DNA from: Silene noctiflora
Lineage: Eukaryota > Streptophyta > Magnoliopsida > Caryophyllales > Caryophyllaceae
Assembly (NCBI GenBank): GCA_009801015.1
Contig: VHZZ01014238.1
Coordinates: 1,445 to 28,187 of the forward strand
Direction of reading: 5' to 3'
Length of the DNA stretch: 26,743 bases
A model generated the notes under the pieces. It saw nothing but the letters and a program-made list of their open reading frames with translations. It did not search any database and was not told the DNA's origin. Positions 1-9,640 of the stretch are shown here, piece after piece. A program made the position numbers and the translations under genes. Every line of letters starts with the position of its first letter. The first letter of the stretch is position 1.

Positions 1-1389
1 GGGTGCCGGTTTTGGGGACTCTTAAAGGGCAATTTTGTTGCTCATTTTTCCTAATTCTAGTCTTATGCAAGTACCTCTCTAAAACTCACACAACTATATT
101 ATTATTATCTAATTACTAGAGTAGTATGAAAATAATATTAAGGGATTTAATTTCTAATAATATCTAGTTAATATTACTAGAAATATTTAGGGTGAAATTT
201 TGGGTGCAATCAAAAGGAGAGTTTCTAATTTGAAACTTGGAGGATCATCCTTATATTCATAGATCAAGAATAAGGTTGGAAGGAGTCATTCCTTGTGCCC
301 ATATTTTCCTATATTCTAATGAAAGGAAAACATTGTTTCTCTATTTATTCTTGTTTTTGTTTGCATGCAACTAGATTCTTATCATCTAATTTAACAAGTA
401 ACTTAGATCTATTTTAGAGGAGTCTAATAAGAGGTTTAAAGAACCTAACAATATTATAGCTACAATTCCAGAATTTTCCTACCATATTGGGACAGTCGCA
501 ATTACTTACTTTTCTTGTTTATTTCACTACTAAGGTTGGTTTGGGACTTTTAAACTGTCAATGTGGGTGTAGTAGAATATTTTGAAGCAATTGTGTTAAT
601 TCCTTATGTCGGAAAAAGAAAAGTATAAAGCAAAGGAAGAAAGAAAAGATAAAGAGGGAGAAGAAAAGACGGAAAAAGAAACGAAGAAAAAAAGAAAGAA
701 GAAAATTGTTTGCTTCATTGTCATTGTTAAGGGATTTTATGGGTGTACTGAAGTCTACTGCATTATTGGAGAGTTGTTCAATGTCTCCCATGTGTTGTCA
801 AAGTTGAGATGATTTCTCTAGTAGATATTATTTATGCTTATATTTTAGAATCGGTCTTGGTTTGTATGTAGCTGTGACTACTGTCTTAGCCTCACATATC
901 GATAACATGCCTTGGCATAAACCTTTTATACCCTTTGCCCATTTGCCACCCTTATTGTCCTTGATTCATGTACTTATGTCTACTTTTTGAATGCTTATTA
1001 GTTGGGGAAATTTATATCACATTAGATTGCATGCATGTTTCATAAGTTGAGTGAGTGTTCTTATTTCTCTATATCTTACATATAACTCACCCTTACATAT
1101 ACTTATGAGAGTATGAGTGAATCCGCGAGAATCCGACTAAGTTTTGTCTTGCAAGATCGAAAGGTATTTGGTTTTGTCTATATTACATGTTAACTTTCTT
1201 TTTTCCGTGCCGATGAATTTTTTTTATTGGTACACCTATGTCGTTACTTTGTTATAGATATGGATAGCTTGGGATTTATATGTGTATTAGCATTATCTCT
1301 GAGTTGTTCATTTACCATTTGTATGTTTGCCTAAGTGTATTGTGTGATGTTTTGCTTAGGGACAAGCAAAGAGATGGCTTGGGGGAGTT
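1..1389 (+). mobile_element. 3' internal tail of a plus-strand LTR retrotransposon (non-coding)
   Basis: AT-rich sequence with no recognisable protein domain. It is assigned to an element only because it runs directly into a polypurine tract and an LTR at 1390. Its last part, GGGACAAGCAA then GCTTGGGGGAGTTT, closely matches the reverse complement of 26113-26150 next to the minus-strand LTR, so both ends of the window carry related families. A purine-rich stretch at about 606-705 gives lysine/glutamate-rich open frames on one strand and phenylalanine-rich ones on the other; these look like low-complexity artefacts. The 5' part of the element lies outside the window. Confidence 0.6.
1376..1389 (+). 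promoter_or_regulatory. Polypurine tract of the left-edge element
   Basis: GGCTTGGGGGAGTT lies immediately before the TG that opens the LTR. A purine tract here is the plus-strand primer site of LTR retrotransposons and shows that the following LTR is the 3' copy. The same block, as GCTTGGGGGATTT, is found on the minus strand at 26113-26126. Confidence 0.7.
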
Positions 1390-1662
1390 TGATGAGTCAT
1401 ATTTATATACATTTTATGGATCCCCTTTAGTATTTTTAATACGGTTTTCGTCCTAGAATACCTTATTTATATGTCATTTATGCTAGAATGAGATACTTCC
1501 GCATTTTGACGTTTTAATGCAGATTTGGAGCATTTGTAGAGCATTTGGAAGATAAGAGCACCGCGGCATTACGGAACACACGAAGCATGACACGGAAATC
1601 CAGGAAGAAATGAAGGAAGAATACAAAGAAGAGGAGACGAAAGCAAGAAAGGAAGAGCTCGT

Positions 1663-1733
1663 ACTCGATCGAGTTAAGCATTACTCGAACGAGTTGAGGA
1701 TACTCAATCGAGTTACACCATACTCGATCGAGT
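1663..1733. repeat. Phased palindrome array in LTR-1 (4 copies)
   Basis: Four 12-bp motifs start at 1663, 1683, 1702 and 1722: ACTCGATCGAGT, ACTCGAACGAGT, ACTCAATCGAGT and ACTCGATCGAGT. The spacing is 20, 19 and 20 bp, about two helical turns. The first and last are perfect palindromes. The array lies in U3, 53 bp before the TATA box. Confidence 0.9.
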
Positions 1734-1786
1734 ATGTCCTATTACTTCTTATTTCCGGAACTTCTTAAAGTTAGTCTATCATTTAT

Positions 1787-1794
1787 TATAAATA
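1787..1794 (+). promoter_or_regulatory. TATA box of LTR-1
   Basis: TATAAATA, the same octamer seen in the Tekay LTRs, lies about 397 bp into the LTR and downstream of the palindrome array. It probably sets the U3/R boundary some 30 bp downstream. Confidence 0.6.
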
Positions 1795-2121
1795 GGAATC
1801 TCTATACCTATTGTTATGTTATGCTTTATTACATATTTTTACCCTAAAATATTCTCAAAAACTCATAGATTATTAGTTTAGTTTTCTCCTAATTATAGAC
1901 CTATACTTGATTCTTCATTAATCTCGTACGGTATCTATTCAATCTTTCTTTACTACTTCAATCTTCGTTGTTTATCTTATTTATAGTTTTAATTATGCCT
2001 TCTATCAATCTTAATGTTGTATTTATGATTTGTATGCGTAACTAATTTCATTATCTGGGGTGAAAAGGGATCTAGGTTGTTAGAAGGGAGTTTAATTAAT
2101 GAATTAGTAGTTAAATTGCTT

Positions 2122-2248
2122 CTTTGTTGTTGTTCAGTTATGGTTTTGAATCTAGTTGATTGATTTCTGCAGGATTAATTAATTNCTTTGTTGTTGTTCA
2201 GTTATGGTTTTGAATCTAGTTGATTGATTTCTGCAGGATTAATTAATT
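2122..2248. other. Single-N direct duplication, probable assembly artefact (63 bp x 2)
   Basis: Positions 2122-2184 and 2186-2248 are identical 63-bp copies separated by one N at 2185. This looks like two contig ends with an unmerged overlap rather than a biological tandem repeat. The same pattern recurs at 16733-16913, 19813-20003 and 22297-22417. Confidence 0.85.
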
Positions 2249-2570
2249 AGTATTGCAAACTAGAATTTTTACCGACCGGATTGATAACTGAATAGAACTA
2301 ATTTAATGATAGCGACCGCATGTTAAATTAGATCAAAGAACATATTAGAATTGACCGATCATATGGACTTAAACAACAAGATTTGCTCTATTAACTAGTA
2401 AAACCACACCCCGTATAACTACCTAGTGAACTTGATCCCTAGATCTTTTTTATATTATTGAATTCGTTTTTATTTTATCGCAATTAGTTTAGTAAACAAA
2501 CAATCAAAATTCTCCAAGAAATCGGTTACCTTAGACAATATAATACTTAAGCAGATAATTGATACTGCCT

Positions 2571-2590
2571 CCCTGTGGATTCGACCCTGC
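2571..2590 (+). promoter_or_regulatory. Conserved U5-side box of LTR-1
   Basis: The segment contains CTGTGGATTCGACC, preceded by CTGCCTCC. The minus-strand LTR has the same block with one mismatch at 24716-24740, at a similar distance from its 3' end. A degenerate version lies near 6553-6570. Its function is unknown; the reverse complement loosely resembles a Pol III B box. Confidence 0.55.
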
Positions 2591-2876
2591 CTTGCCACTA
2601 GATACTACTTAGTTTGAGATAGGTTTACTTTGATATAGGTGACACGACTAAAACCTCATATCAGTGCTCGCCCAACTAAACGCTCGAAAGCATAAAGGCG
2701 TCCAGTTGCGACCATACTACCTCACATTAAATGGGTACTTCGTCGGAGAAGGAGAGCATGAATCTTTTCATGGTTTTCATGAACCATGGGTACATAAGGG
2801 CAACATGCTAGCTGGGATAGAAAATGCAGAAACTGAGGCAGGCAAAGCAAGTAGGCGAGAAACTGCAGAAAGATCC

Positions 2877-3513
2877 TTAGAGGGAGTCGGTTGAGGCAGC
2901 GCTGAAAAAACGCACAAGTAAGAATCGTGAGATCAAAAGGAACCAAGAGAATGGACAGCGAGGGTTACCTTCTACAGGACCCCACTTGTCCAGCAGATAG
3001 ATTGGGGTAGGAGAAACGGAGTCAATCTTCACAAAGATGTAACGAGAGAACCAGCCATCATCTCTCACTTTGGTAGGGAGGATGATCCCAGCATTAATTT
3101 TATTACAGGAATGGAGGGTCAGAAGACCATGACCCAAAGATCTAACAGAGTACATGGCAACCAGATCGCCAAAACTCAGGCCAAGGCTATAGTCATCGTC
3201 TAGGATGCACAAGGACACCAGTACCCGCCATGCATGTGGAATAAGCTGACTCATCGCCAGCTTATTGAAGGTAAGGAGCCGCTGCACCAGAGGAGGTAGG
3301 GGAAAGGAGAAACCCAACTGAAAGACGTGCTCATACAAACACGCCCAACTAGGATTGCAGAATTCTAGAGCCTCGTCTGGCTGGGGAAGGTGGATCACCA
3401 CATCCTCTCCTAACCCAAAATTCTCTCGCACCTCAACTACATCAGTATCGGTGTAACAAGGGTCGCACAAATGAGGTTTAGTGAGAATGCCAATAGAAGC
3501 GAAGGGGCTGGAA

Positions 3514-3547
<34 letters not shown>

Positions 3548-3576
3548 GAGGCTTAGTGGGTAGATTTTTTAGGCAT
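2877..3576 (-). pseudogene. Antisense ORF of a Tat-like element (plant transposon-associated domain), broken
   Basis: The readable part is about 197 residues on the minus strand (3470 to 2877). It contains the pattern ...FQLGFSFPLPPLVQRLL...AMSQLIPHAWRVLVSL...DDGWFSRYIFVKIDS, which I recognise as the uncharacterised plant protein type found in gag-like or additional ORFs of Tat/Ogre/Retand elements. No biochemical function is known. Reading upstream, the same frame continues to a C33 run that would encode proline. On the far side of that run a minus-strand ATG at 3576-3574 (MPKKSTH) is followed by a stop at 3555-3553 and lies in a different frame. The gene is therefore broken, with slippage in the homopolymer as one likely cause. 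A TATA-like TTTAAATACC lies at about 3658-3667 on the minus strand. The C-terminal part below 2877 is not recognised. Confidence 0.55.
3514..3546. repeat. Poly(G) run of 33 bases
   Basis: There are 33 uninterrupted G on the plus strand (C on the minus strand) inside the N-terminal part of the antisense ORF, where it would encode polyproline. A run this long is rare and its exact length should not be trusted; sequencing or assembly error is a real possibility. Confidence 0.9.
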
Positions 3577-3893
3577 GATGAGTGAGGGAGAGGAAATACC
3601 TGGAAGAAGAGGGAAGTTGGGTGAGGAAAGGAAAATTGAAAAGTGATCGGGGGTTGGGGTATTTAAAAGAAAGTAGTTGAGGAAGAGTGGGAAAGTGAGT
3701 AGTTAAGAGAGAGTGGAAAAGTGGGAAGTTTTGAGGGAGTGGAAGAGTGGGTAGTTAAGGCATAACAAAGGCGTGCCCTGATGGGACAACTGCTAGAGCA
3801 CGCGAGGCTGAACAACTCCCAACCGCATTTCTTCGTGAAAAAGCAATTGCCATCATTACATGGGTAAGTGAAGACAATTACTTTGGGGGTAAT

Positions 3894-4515
3894 TGTTTGG
3901 GATAAAATCCACCACATATTCTCGGGATGACGTGGCAACGCATTATTGGGCCAACAACGATCGTGGGTACAACCTGCAAAAGAGAATAACCTTGGTACCT
4001 GCAGAGAAGAAACAAGGTATCTGCAGAGAAGGAACGAGGACCAAGTCAGCAGTCAACATAACAAAACCCATGAGAATAGGGCAGTTGAGCAACAGAAGGA
4101 AGAATATTATACAAGAGAGCCTATTCAAGAGAAAGCCTATAAATACCTCGATTGGAGTGAAGCGAAGGGATCATTCGAACAACATAAACTCACAATCACT
4201 CACACTTAAGATTATTTACCTAGCTTGGTCGCATCATTGTATTTTTCCTTTTAAAGTTTACACTCGTCGTTGTTCCTCCTCAGCATCCACAAACAGTTAT
4301 AGTGCATATATTGGCGGGATACCGACTCCCCCCGCGGTTTTTCCCATACTCGGGTTTTCCGCGTCACCAATTTCCTTGTGTTATTTACTTTCTCGTACCT
4401 TTTACTTTCATTGTTATTTTCTTGCTTGCTGAGTATTGTCCCGTTTTTGTCCATTATTTGATCATTTAGACTCACCCTCTATTTAATCGGTAGTAGGTAA
4501 TTTTTTACCAAAACA
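3894..4515 (+). mobile_element. Candidate 3' LTR of the Tat-like element
   Basis: The segment begins TGTTTGGGATAA directly after a G-rich tract (CTTTGGGGGTAAT, 3881-3893) and can be closed at ACCAAAACA. It has a TATA box at 4138-4145 and a downstream block around 4318-4375 with CCGCGG then TTTTTCCCATACTCGGG and TTTTCCGCGTCACC, a style common near the 3' end of plant LTRs. No second LTR or target duplication can be checked in the window, so the ends are tentative. There are no palindrome arrays in its U3. Open frames across it are not coding by any sign I can see. Confidence 0.5.
4138..4145 (+). promoter_or_regulatory. TATA box in the Tat-like LTR
   Basis: TATAAATA at 4138, about 245 bp into the candidate LTR, is in the usual position for a U3 promoter element. 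Confidence 0.5.
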
Positions 4516-5344
4516 ACCACCAGCCGGTCGACCGGCCCCCTGCTACCCGGCTGGTGCTCCTCTTCTTCAAATTTTACCATTTTGCGCTAGAGTTCTCGGC
4601 GCCGACGATCAACCCGGCAGTCGGCCTCACGGCCCTAAGCCCACTTCCAGCTACTGCTGCTCCTTCAACATCGACATTAACCAACTACAACTCCACCTTC
4701 ATAAACCGCCATAGCTTCACTCTCAACCTCCATCTTCAATCGAAACCCGACCTCCTTTCACCGTCGCCATTACTCTACATCACCATCAACAACCTCAACG
4801 TTCACCACCATTCATAACACCAAGCTCACTCGACTCAGTTTCAGACCTGACTCTGTCACTATCAGCAGACCAGCAGCCACCACGCTTGTCCCATCACCGA
4901 GCTTGACACCCATTATCGCCATCGACTCGATCTCCTTCACTCCGCATCTCCGCTTATATTCTCTTGTCATCTCCAACCGGCCTTGGACTCTAATTCACGC
5001 ATTTATCGATTCGATTGCCACCACCTTGCAGAAACCAGCGCCCACATTAGTTTTGAGCCCAATTCACATCACTGCCATTGCCAGCTTTCTCCCATCAACA
5101 ACAAGCCATCATCAACCTTTGTGGTCGGGTCGTGGATTCCGTTCGAGTGACCCAAGTACGAAGTAATTTGTTAATAAGTTGAGATTTGAAGAATAGTAAA
5201 GAGGAAGGACATCACATGACCTTTTTTTTATTTGTGATGCATCATTTTGTTTAATTCCTCTGTCGTTTTCATTTAACTAAGAGTTTGGGCCTTATATAAA
5301 AGGAGGGTTCAACACTTTATTTGGACACCAATATGAGACGCAGC
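4516..5344. other. Unrecognised C/T-rich segment with a 14-bp palindrome
   Basis: From 4560 to 5165 the plus strand is rich in C and T and gives proline-, threonine- and serine-rich open frames with no known domain; I do not call a gene. At 4523-4536 there is a perfect palindrome GCCGGTCGACCGGC. It sits between ACCAGCCGG (4519) and CCGGCTGGT (4548), which pair as an inverted repeat. A TATA-like TTATATAAAAGG lies at about 5293. The segment may be part of a decayed LTR or leader. Confidence 0.4.
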
Positions 5345-5347
5345 TTA

Positions 5348-5722
5348 GTGTAAGATTATTGGTAGTCTTGAGACAAGAGTTTAGTAAGTCTTAAGACAAG
5401 ACTCACTCAAAACTACCAATAATCTACTCAAGTCTTGACAAAGTCTTAAATTGAGTCTTGGAAATCCAAGACCAAACTTAAGACTCTTGTAGAGTCTTGA
5501 CCCCACTTTTTTATAATGACAGCCAATAAATTACTGCCATGTGTTAAAGTATTATTGTTTTCCATTTATCAATATCCCATAAAAGTAGAGTCTAAGGTAA
5601 GTTTGAGGGATAATGTATAAAGTCTGAGGTGAGTCTGAACAATAAATAAATAATAAAAGTTGGTGGAAAGCTGATGTGGCAGAGTTTTAAGACTTTGAAG
5701 AGTCTGACGTATAATCTTACCC
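5348..5722. mobile_element. MITE, probably PIF/Harbinger (Tourist) type
   Basis: This is a 375-bp non-coding element with terminal inverted repeats: GTGTAAGATTAT at the left end and GGGTAAGATTAT as the reverse complement of the right end, 11 of 12 matching. It is flanked by TTA on both sides (5345-5347 and 5723-5725), the target duplication expected for PIF/Harbinger elements. An inner inverted repeat (ATTATTGGTAGT at 5355 and ACTACCAATAAT at 5412) and many AGTCTTGAGAC/AAGTCTTAAGAC blocks can form further hairpins. No transposase is encoded, so movement would need enzyme in trans. Confidence 0.7.
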
Positions 5723-5725
5723 TTA

Positions 5726-6644
5726 GATAGAAAACAAAGACCTCTCCTCTTATATTATTTCTTCCTTATTTTATAGTTTATAATTAGTTTATTTTAATTC
5801 TTTAATTGATGCGCAAGTTCAAATATTTTGTAATTAATTTTCAAGATCCATTCTCTAATGTTCAATTCTATACAAAGTTTGGTATATTTCTTCAATCTCT
5901 TCTCATTTATTGCATTTATTTCAAGTTTCTAGTCTATTTTGTTTGTATGTTTAATCTCTTTAAAGTTTCAATCTTTGGTAGTTTAATTATGTTTATTTCA
6001 TGTTGAATGTTAGTGGGTAGATTAGTTATTATTAATTTAACCATGTTAGAGTAGTTTAATAGTTAGGGTTTAGGGGTTAGTGTAGAAAAGTTATAGTCTT
6101 GAATTGGGTAATTATTTTAATGGTGTTTGGGTAATTAGTTTATTATTAGTCTTGCGACTTAATTAAGCCGAAGAGAGATCCTTGGTTTGATTGGTTTAAT
6201 TACTTATTATGATTGTTAAGTTAATGTCATGAGATTGAGTTAGTGTATTAATCGGGAATTTAATTGGTAGTTTAAGAGAACGCTAATTTGAGACCCTAAT
6301 CGACAATAATCACCTTACTTAATGTGCTAGTTGGTTGTTTGAAAGAATGCTAATTAATGTTATGTTCCCCATTTTCTAGACCGAGACTTGACTACATGAC
6401 ACCCCCACTACCCTTAATTTCCTTAATTTATCGCTTCATATCTATTTTCGTTATTTATTTCTGTTTCATTATCTTAGTTAATTTATTCATAAAATAAACT
6501 TTTATCCAACTAAACTAGAACTAAGACGAAACTTGTAGCCTAACCCCACCATCCTTGTGATCGTCCTCGACTTACCCGACTATACTAGTTATGGATCAAG
6601 TTATAAATTTGTTTGATAAGGTGTAATGACTTTTACCCTCATCA
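5726..6644 (+). mobile_element. Possible 3' part of a decayed LTR
   Basis: AT-rich sequence ending in TTTTACCCTCATCA at 6644, preceded by a block (about 6553-6570, CCTTGTGATCGTCCTCGAC) that looks like a degenerate copy of the U5-side box of the other two LTRs at a similar distance from the end. The start cannot be fixed; the MITE at 5348-5722 may lie inside it. No primer-binding site or polypurine tract adjoins it. A 66-residue open frame at 5806-6006 is phenylalanine-rich and not convincing. Confidence 0.35.
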
Positions 6645-7966
6645 ACCATTTGTTTGCGTATAACTCATTCGATTATACCTTAGAATTTGAACTCTTTTCA
6701 TACGACTTGAATTTTAATCAAACAATAGCTCAGTTGGTATCAAAGGCTTCAAACTCTCTATCCAAATTAAATGGATCAAAATAGTTTAAACTAAGATTCC
6801 TTTGAACTCCTTACTGTGCTAGGATGCTACAACCTTAATAAATGATAGACTTTTAGTCTCAATTTTGATCACTTAATATCAGTGGATATGATTCCAATAT
6901 GGAATTAGAAGTCTTGTAGTCTGGGTCAAATTCTGAGTTCACTAGCTCGTCTGCCAATAAGTATAAAAGGAAGACTTGACTTCATAAATTTACACCCATC
7001 ACCATGGCATCTCGCCTCAGAATTCACAAACTAACTTTGACATAAGCACCTTAACACGCACGAGAATTTCGGAAGTACTTCAGTTTAGAGTCCATAGAAC
7101 ACAAATCTGCAGCCCGGCCTTATTCTTGATCTCCCATCACAGCCATTTTTTTTTTCTGGTTCGTAAATGATCAAAATTCAAAGTTTACTGATCATTTTTT
7201 TTTATGTATGAAGCATGTTTCTTTTCTGATGCCATAAACGAACTTCACATCATCACATATGGACAAAAAAAAAAAAGACCGGCGTCACCATTACTGACTA
7301 ATTTTCAACAACCTAACATCAAATTGGTTCGTATTCGATGTATGCTCAGTGCTCATCGCTAACCCAGCGCGGTCCACTATTCTCAAAGTTCAAAATTTAC
7401 ACCTTTTTGGTGTATGAACTGCGAAATCGGAGTGGCCGTTGAGCTTGTGTTGAGATTTACACTGAATATACCTCGTTTATTGGTGCGGCAACTCCTTAAC
7501 GCAGCCAATGACTCATCTATGACCATGCTCGACAGAGGTAGAAATGGCCCAATCAAAACAAACGCCGAACTCCCACTGCTTACTTGTACCAACTTCCCTT
7601 CTGGCTTTGGTTTGGAATTCGCTGACGATCGAACTTCACCATATTCACCTACAATGCTGCTTGTTGAACAGTGAACTCATTTAACGTGACAATGTAAATC
7701 GAAGGATAAACCCAATTTAAATTATCTCACAAATATTTTTCCTCTGTCGTCTTGAGTTGAAGAGTTTGCTTGCATTTGGGATTTTTTTTTTGTTAATGGT
7801 AGTGAGTTAGTCACACTGGTGTTGTCATGGCCTTAAAACAAATTGTCATTAGCTTTTTGTTTGGTGTGGGAAAAACGCGGCGCACCTTACCACCACACCA
7901 CTTGCTTTACATTTTTTCTTTAAGAAAAAAAAATAATTTGTCTCTCTTTTTGTCTTAGGAAACGAT
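6645..7966. other. No recognisable gene
   Basis: I see no domain, LTR boundary or clear repeat here. An 86-codon open frame at 7414-7674 has no recognisable motif. A tRNA A-box-like string lies at 6726-6737 without a convincing partner B box. The last 20 bases before 7967 (TTTTTGTCTTAG followed by G) look like a splice acceptor, so a first exon of the PMD pseudogene could lie in this stretch. Confidence 0.4.
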
Positions 7967-9640
7967 ATGGTGCACTTCAAGGCAAGCAAATCCACTGAAA
8001 CTGGCAAGGAATACTTAGTGACTGTTGAGCACGCCACAGACGGAGTAGATAACAAAGTCAAACACACCATCTTTCCTTCTATGATAGGACGATTTGCCGA
8101 GGCGTGGATACCGATGACACATCCACCAAACTTAGACTATTGGTGGTACAAAACCAAAAACTCTTCGTTGGTGCTCCGTTCATCGCATCATTTAGAAAGT
8201 GACACCATACCAACTTTTTCAAAGTTGTTGCACTCTCGACAAGCAAGAGGTAAAGCTCAACAAAATGCCAACGTTCGCTTTGGATCCGAATTTTACTATA
8301 TTCTATGCTACTGGGAGTGGCTGGAGGACATTCTCCGCAAGTGTCATGCCACTCTGAGAAACGTTCATATTTATGAAGCCGTTTGTGCCTCACTTTTCAT
8401 CTATCGACGTAGCATTCTAATAATTGAATCATTCTGCGACTTTTGGTGACCAAAAACTAACACATTATTGATAGCGGCAAGAGAAATTACAATTAGCCTT
8501 TGGGATATCCGCTCCATCACCGGACTACGTCTAACAGACTTTTTTTATGACGAAGTAGTACCTTCGGTCCAAGAGTTCCAAGGTTCTGATCAGAAAGACC
8601 AACCGTGCCCCCAAGCTGAAGGTATTTATTTTCTTCGTTTCACCGTATTTCTCTTTCGGCGAAGAAGAACGGAAATGTACCTTTTGAAGATTGGTGTCGC
8701 TTTTGGTTTAAAGGGAAATCCAAGAATTTTCAGCTATTTTATGCGTCAGAGTAAGAAGATTTCCCATCTTCGCGACAAAACAATTCTTCATACGGTGAGC
8801 CTTTGTAATGGGATGAGAATACTCATGACTTCTTTCTCATTTTAGGCGTTCATGAGGCCGAAAGATGACAAACGTATCTCGCAGCCTTCATTTCTTCCTG
8901 GCTTTATGTATTCATTATCCTCGTTCATGACCTGGGCTACATACGAGCAAGCGTCTTTAAGGTTTCTTCTCTACTAGCGAGCAACCAGATGGTCTCTCTA
9001 GCCATACCATTACCGACGATCATTTACCGAGGTCTGAACAACATTTCTACTTCAGCAACGCCTGGCAAGGATCGTGGTCACTTTGCTGCTTACTATGTTT
9101 ATGGATGGCATGGCAAATATTATCGCTCGCATAAAACTGTTAGTCATTCGCTTGTTGAATGAACTATGATTGAGTTTTAAGGTATAGATGATGTCAGAAC
9201 TCTTCGCTTTACCGAGGCAAAAGAGTAGATTCCATCTTGCACCCAGATTCCATGGCTTTCCACATTCAACGGGGTTAAGGAAGATGTGAAATACAAGGAT
9301 GATGAATGTAACACTCGTCGGGTGAGAGGCTTTCGCATTGCATCGCGGTCCAGCTTCTTAACCTTAAGATATGATGACAACTACATCATTCAACCGTACA
9401 TCCCTCATCGTTTTGCTCGACAACTGGGTTTTTTCCAGCATATTCCAAGTGTGCTTGATCATGACATTCGTAGCGGCAATCGTGAGTGCTTTATATAACT
9501 ATTTAAGTCTTATATTTGCTTATTAAAAAATTCAAAGTTTATTATTCCGCGAGAAGACTTAAAAATTGGCACTTCAGTCACTCCAGCTTATGCTAACTGG
9601 CTAAAGGAAATTTATGAATTGTTGCTTCCATATGAGGCGA
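7967..9640 (+). pseudogene. Plant mobile domain (PMD, MAIN-like) pseudogene
   Basis: PMD proteins occur both as host genes (MAIN/MAIL1 family) and inside plant transposons. The family pattern can be followed in pieces. An N-terminal block has YWWYKTKNSSLVLRSSHHL (about 8123-8190). Then come WEWLEDILRKC and YEAVCASLFIYRRS, then ITISLWDIRSITGLRLTDFF (8486-8545). After a frame change come RYLFSSFHR and VPFEDWCRFWFKGK (8677 on). After another come LAAFISSWLYVF, MVSLAIPLPTIIYRGLN and YYVYGWHGKYY (about 8884-9125), and finally SSFLTLRYDDNYIIQPYIPHRFARQLGFFQ (9345-9435). Breaks include a TGA at 8447-8449 where the family has cysteine, a frameshift between about 8575 and 8620, and later stops. GTGAGC...TTTTAG at about 8794-8845 could be a short intron. 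It is non-functional. It merges at about 9640 with Athila-like gag sequence. Confidence 0.75.

Larger units (their letters stand above)
1390..2663 (+). mobile_element. 3' LTR of a plus-strand retrotransposon (LTR-1)
   Basis: The LTR opens with TGATGAGTC just after a polypurine tract and closes with CATATCA, so the ends form a TGAT/ATCA inverted repeat. It holds four palindromes (1663-1733), a TATA box (1787-1794), and a U5-side box CTGTGGATTCGACC about 75 bp before the end. That box is shared with the minus-strand LTR at 24652-26112. The length of 1274 bp includes a 63-bp duplication plus one N at 2122-2248 that is probably an assembly error, so the true length is near 1210 bp. No primer-binding site follows, consistent with a 3' LTR. 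The lineage within Ty3/gypsy is not certain; the layout is Athila/Tat-like. Confidence 0.75.
2664..3893. mobile_element. 3' internal region of a Tat-like Ty3/gypsy element
   Basis: This segment starts at the outer end of LTR-1 and ends at a G-rich tract before the candidate LTR at 3894. It contains a minus-strand ORF remnant (2877-3576), and 3590-3780 is made of purine-rich, loosely repeated GAGTGGGAAAGTG-like units. An antisense ORF between pol and the 3' LTR is a known feature of the Tat lineage, which is the reason for the assignment. No sense-strand pol domain is present, so the lineage call rests on layout and on the antisense protein. Confidence 0.5.

Noticed and set aside
558..812. Overlapping open frames on both strands (Lys/Glu-rich and Phe-rich)
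   Set aside because: Produced by a purine-rich low-complexity run; no domain and the extreme composition argues against coding.
2664..2946. Open frames on both strands next to LTR-1
   Set aside because: No domain recognised; the plus-strand one starts at a non-ATG codon at the LTR junction.
4554..5166. Pro/Ser/Thr-rich open frames
   Set aside because: No recognisable domain; composition follows the C/T-rich strand. Kept as unrecognised sequence.
6726..6757. SINE or tRNA remnant (TAGCTCAGTTGG resembles a Pol III A box; TGGTATCAAAGGC resembles a Met primer site)
   Set aside because: No B box at a proper distance, no poly(A) or target duplication, and no LTR end directly before it.
7383..7674. 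Open frames on both strands
   Set aside because: Short, overlapping, no motif and no clear exon signals.
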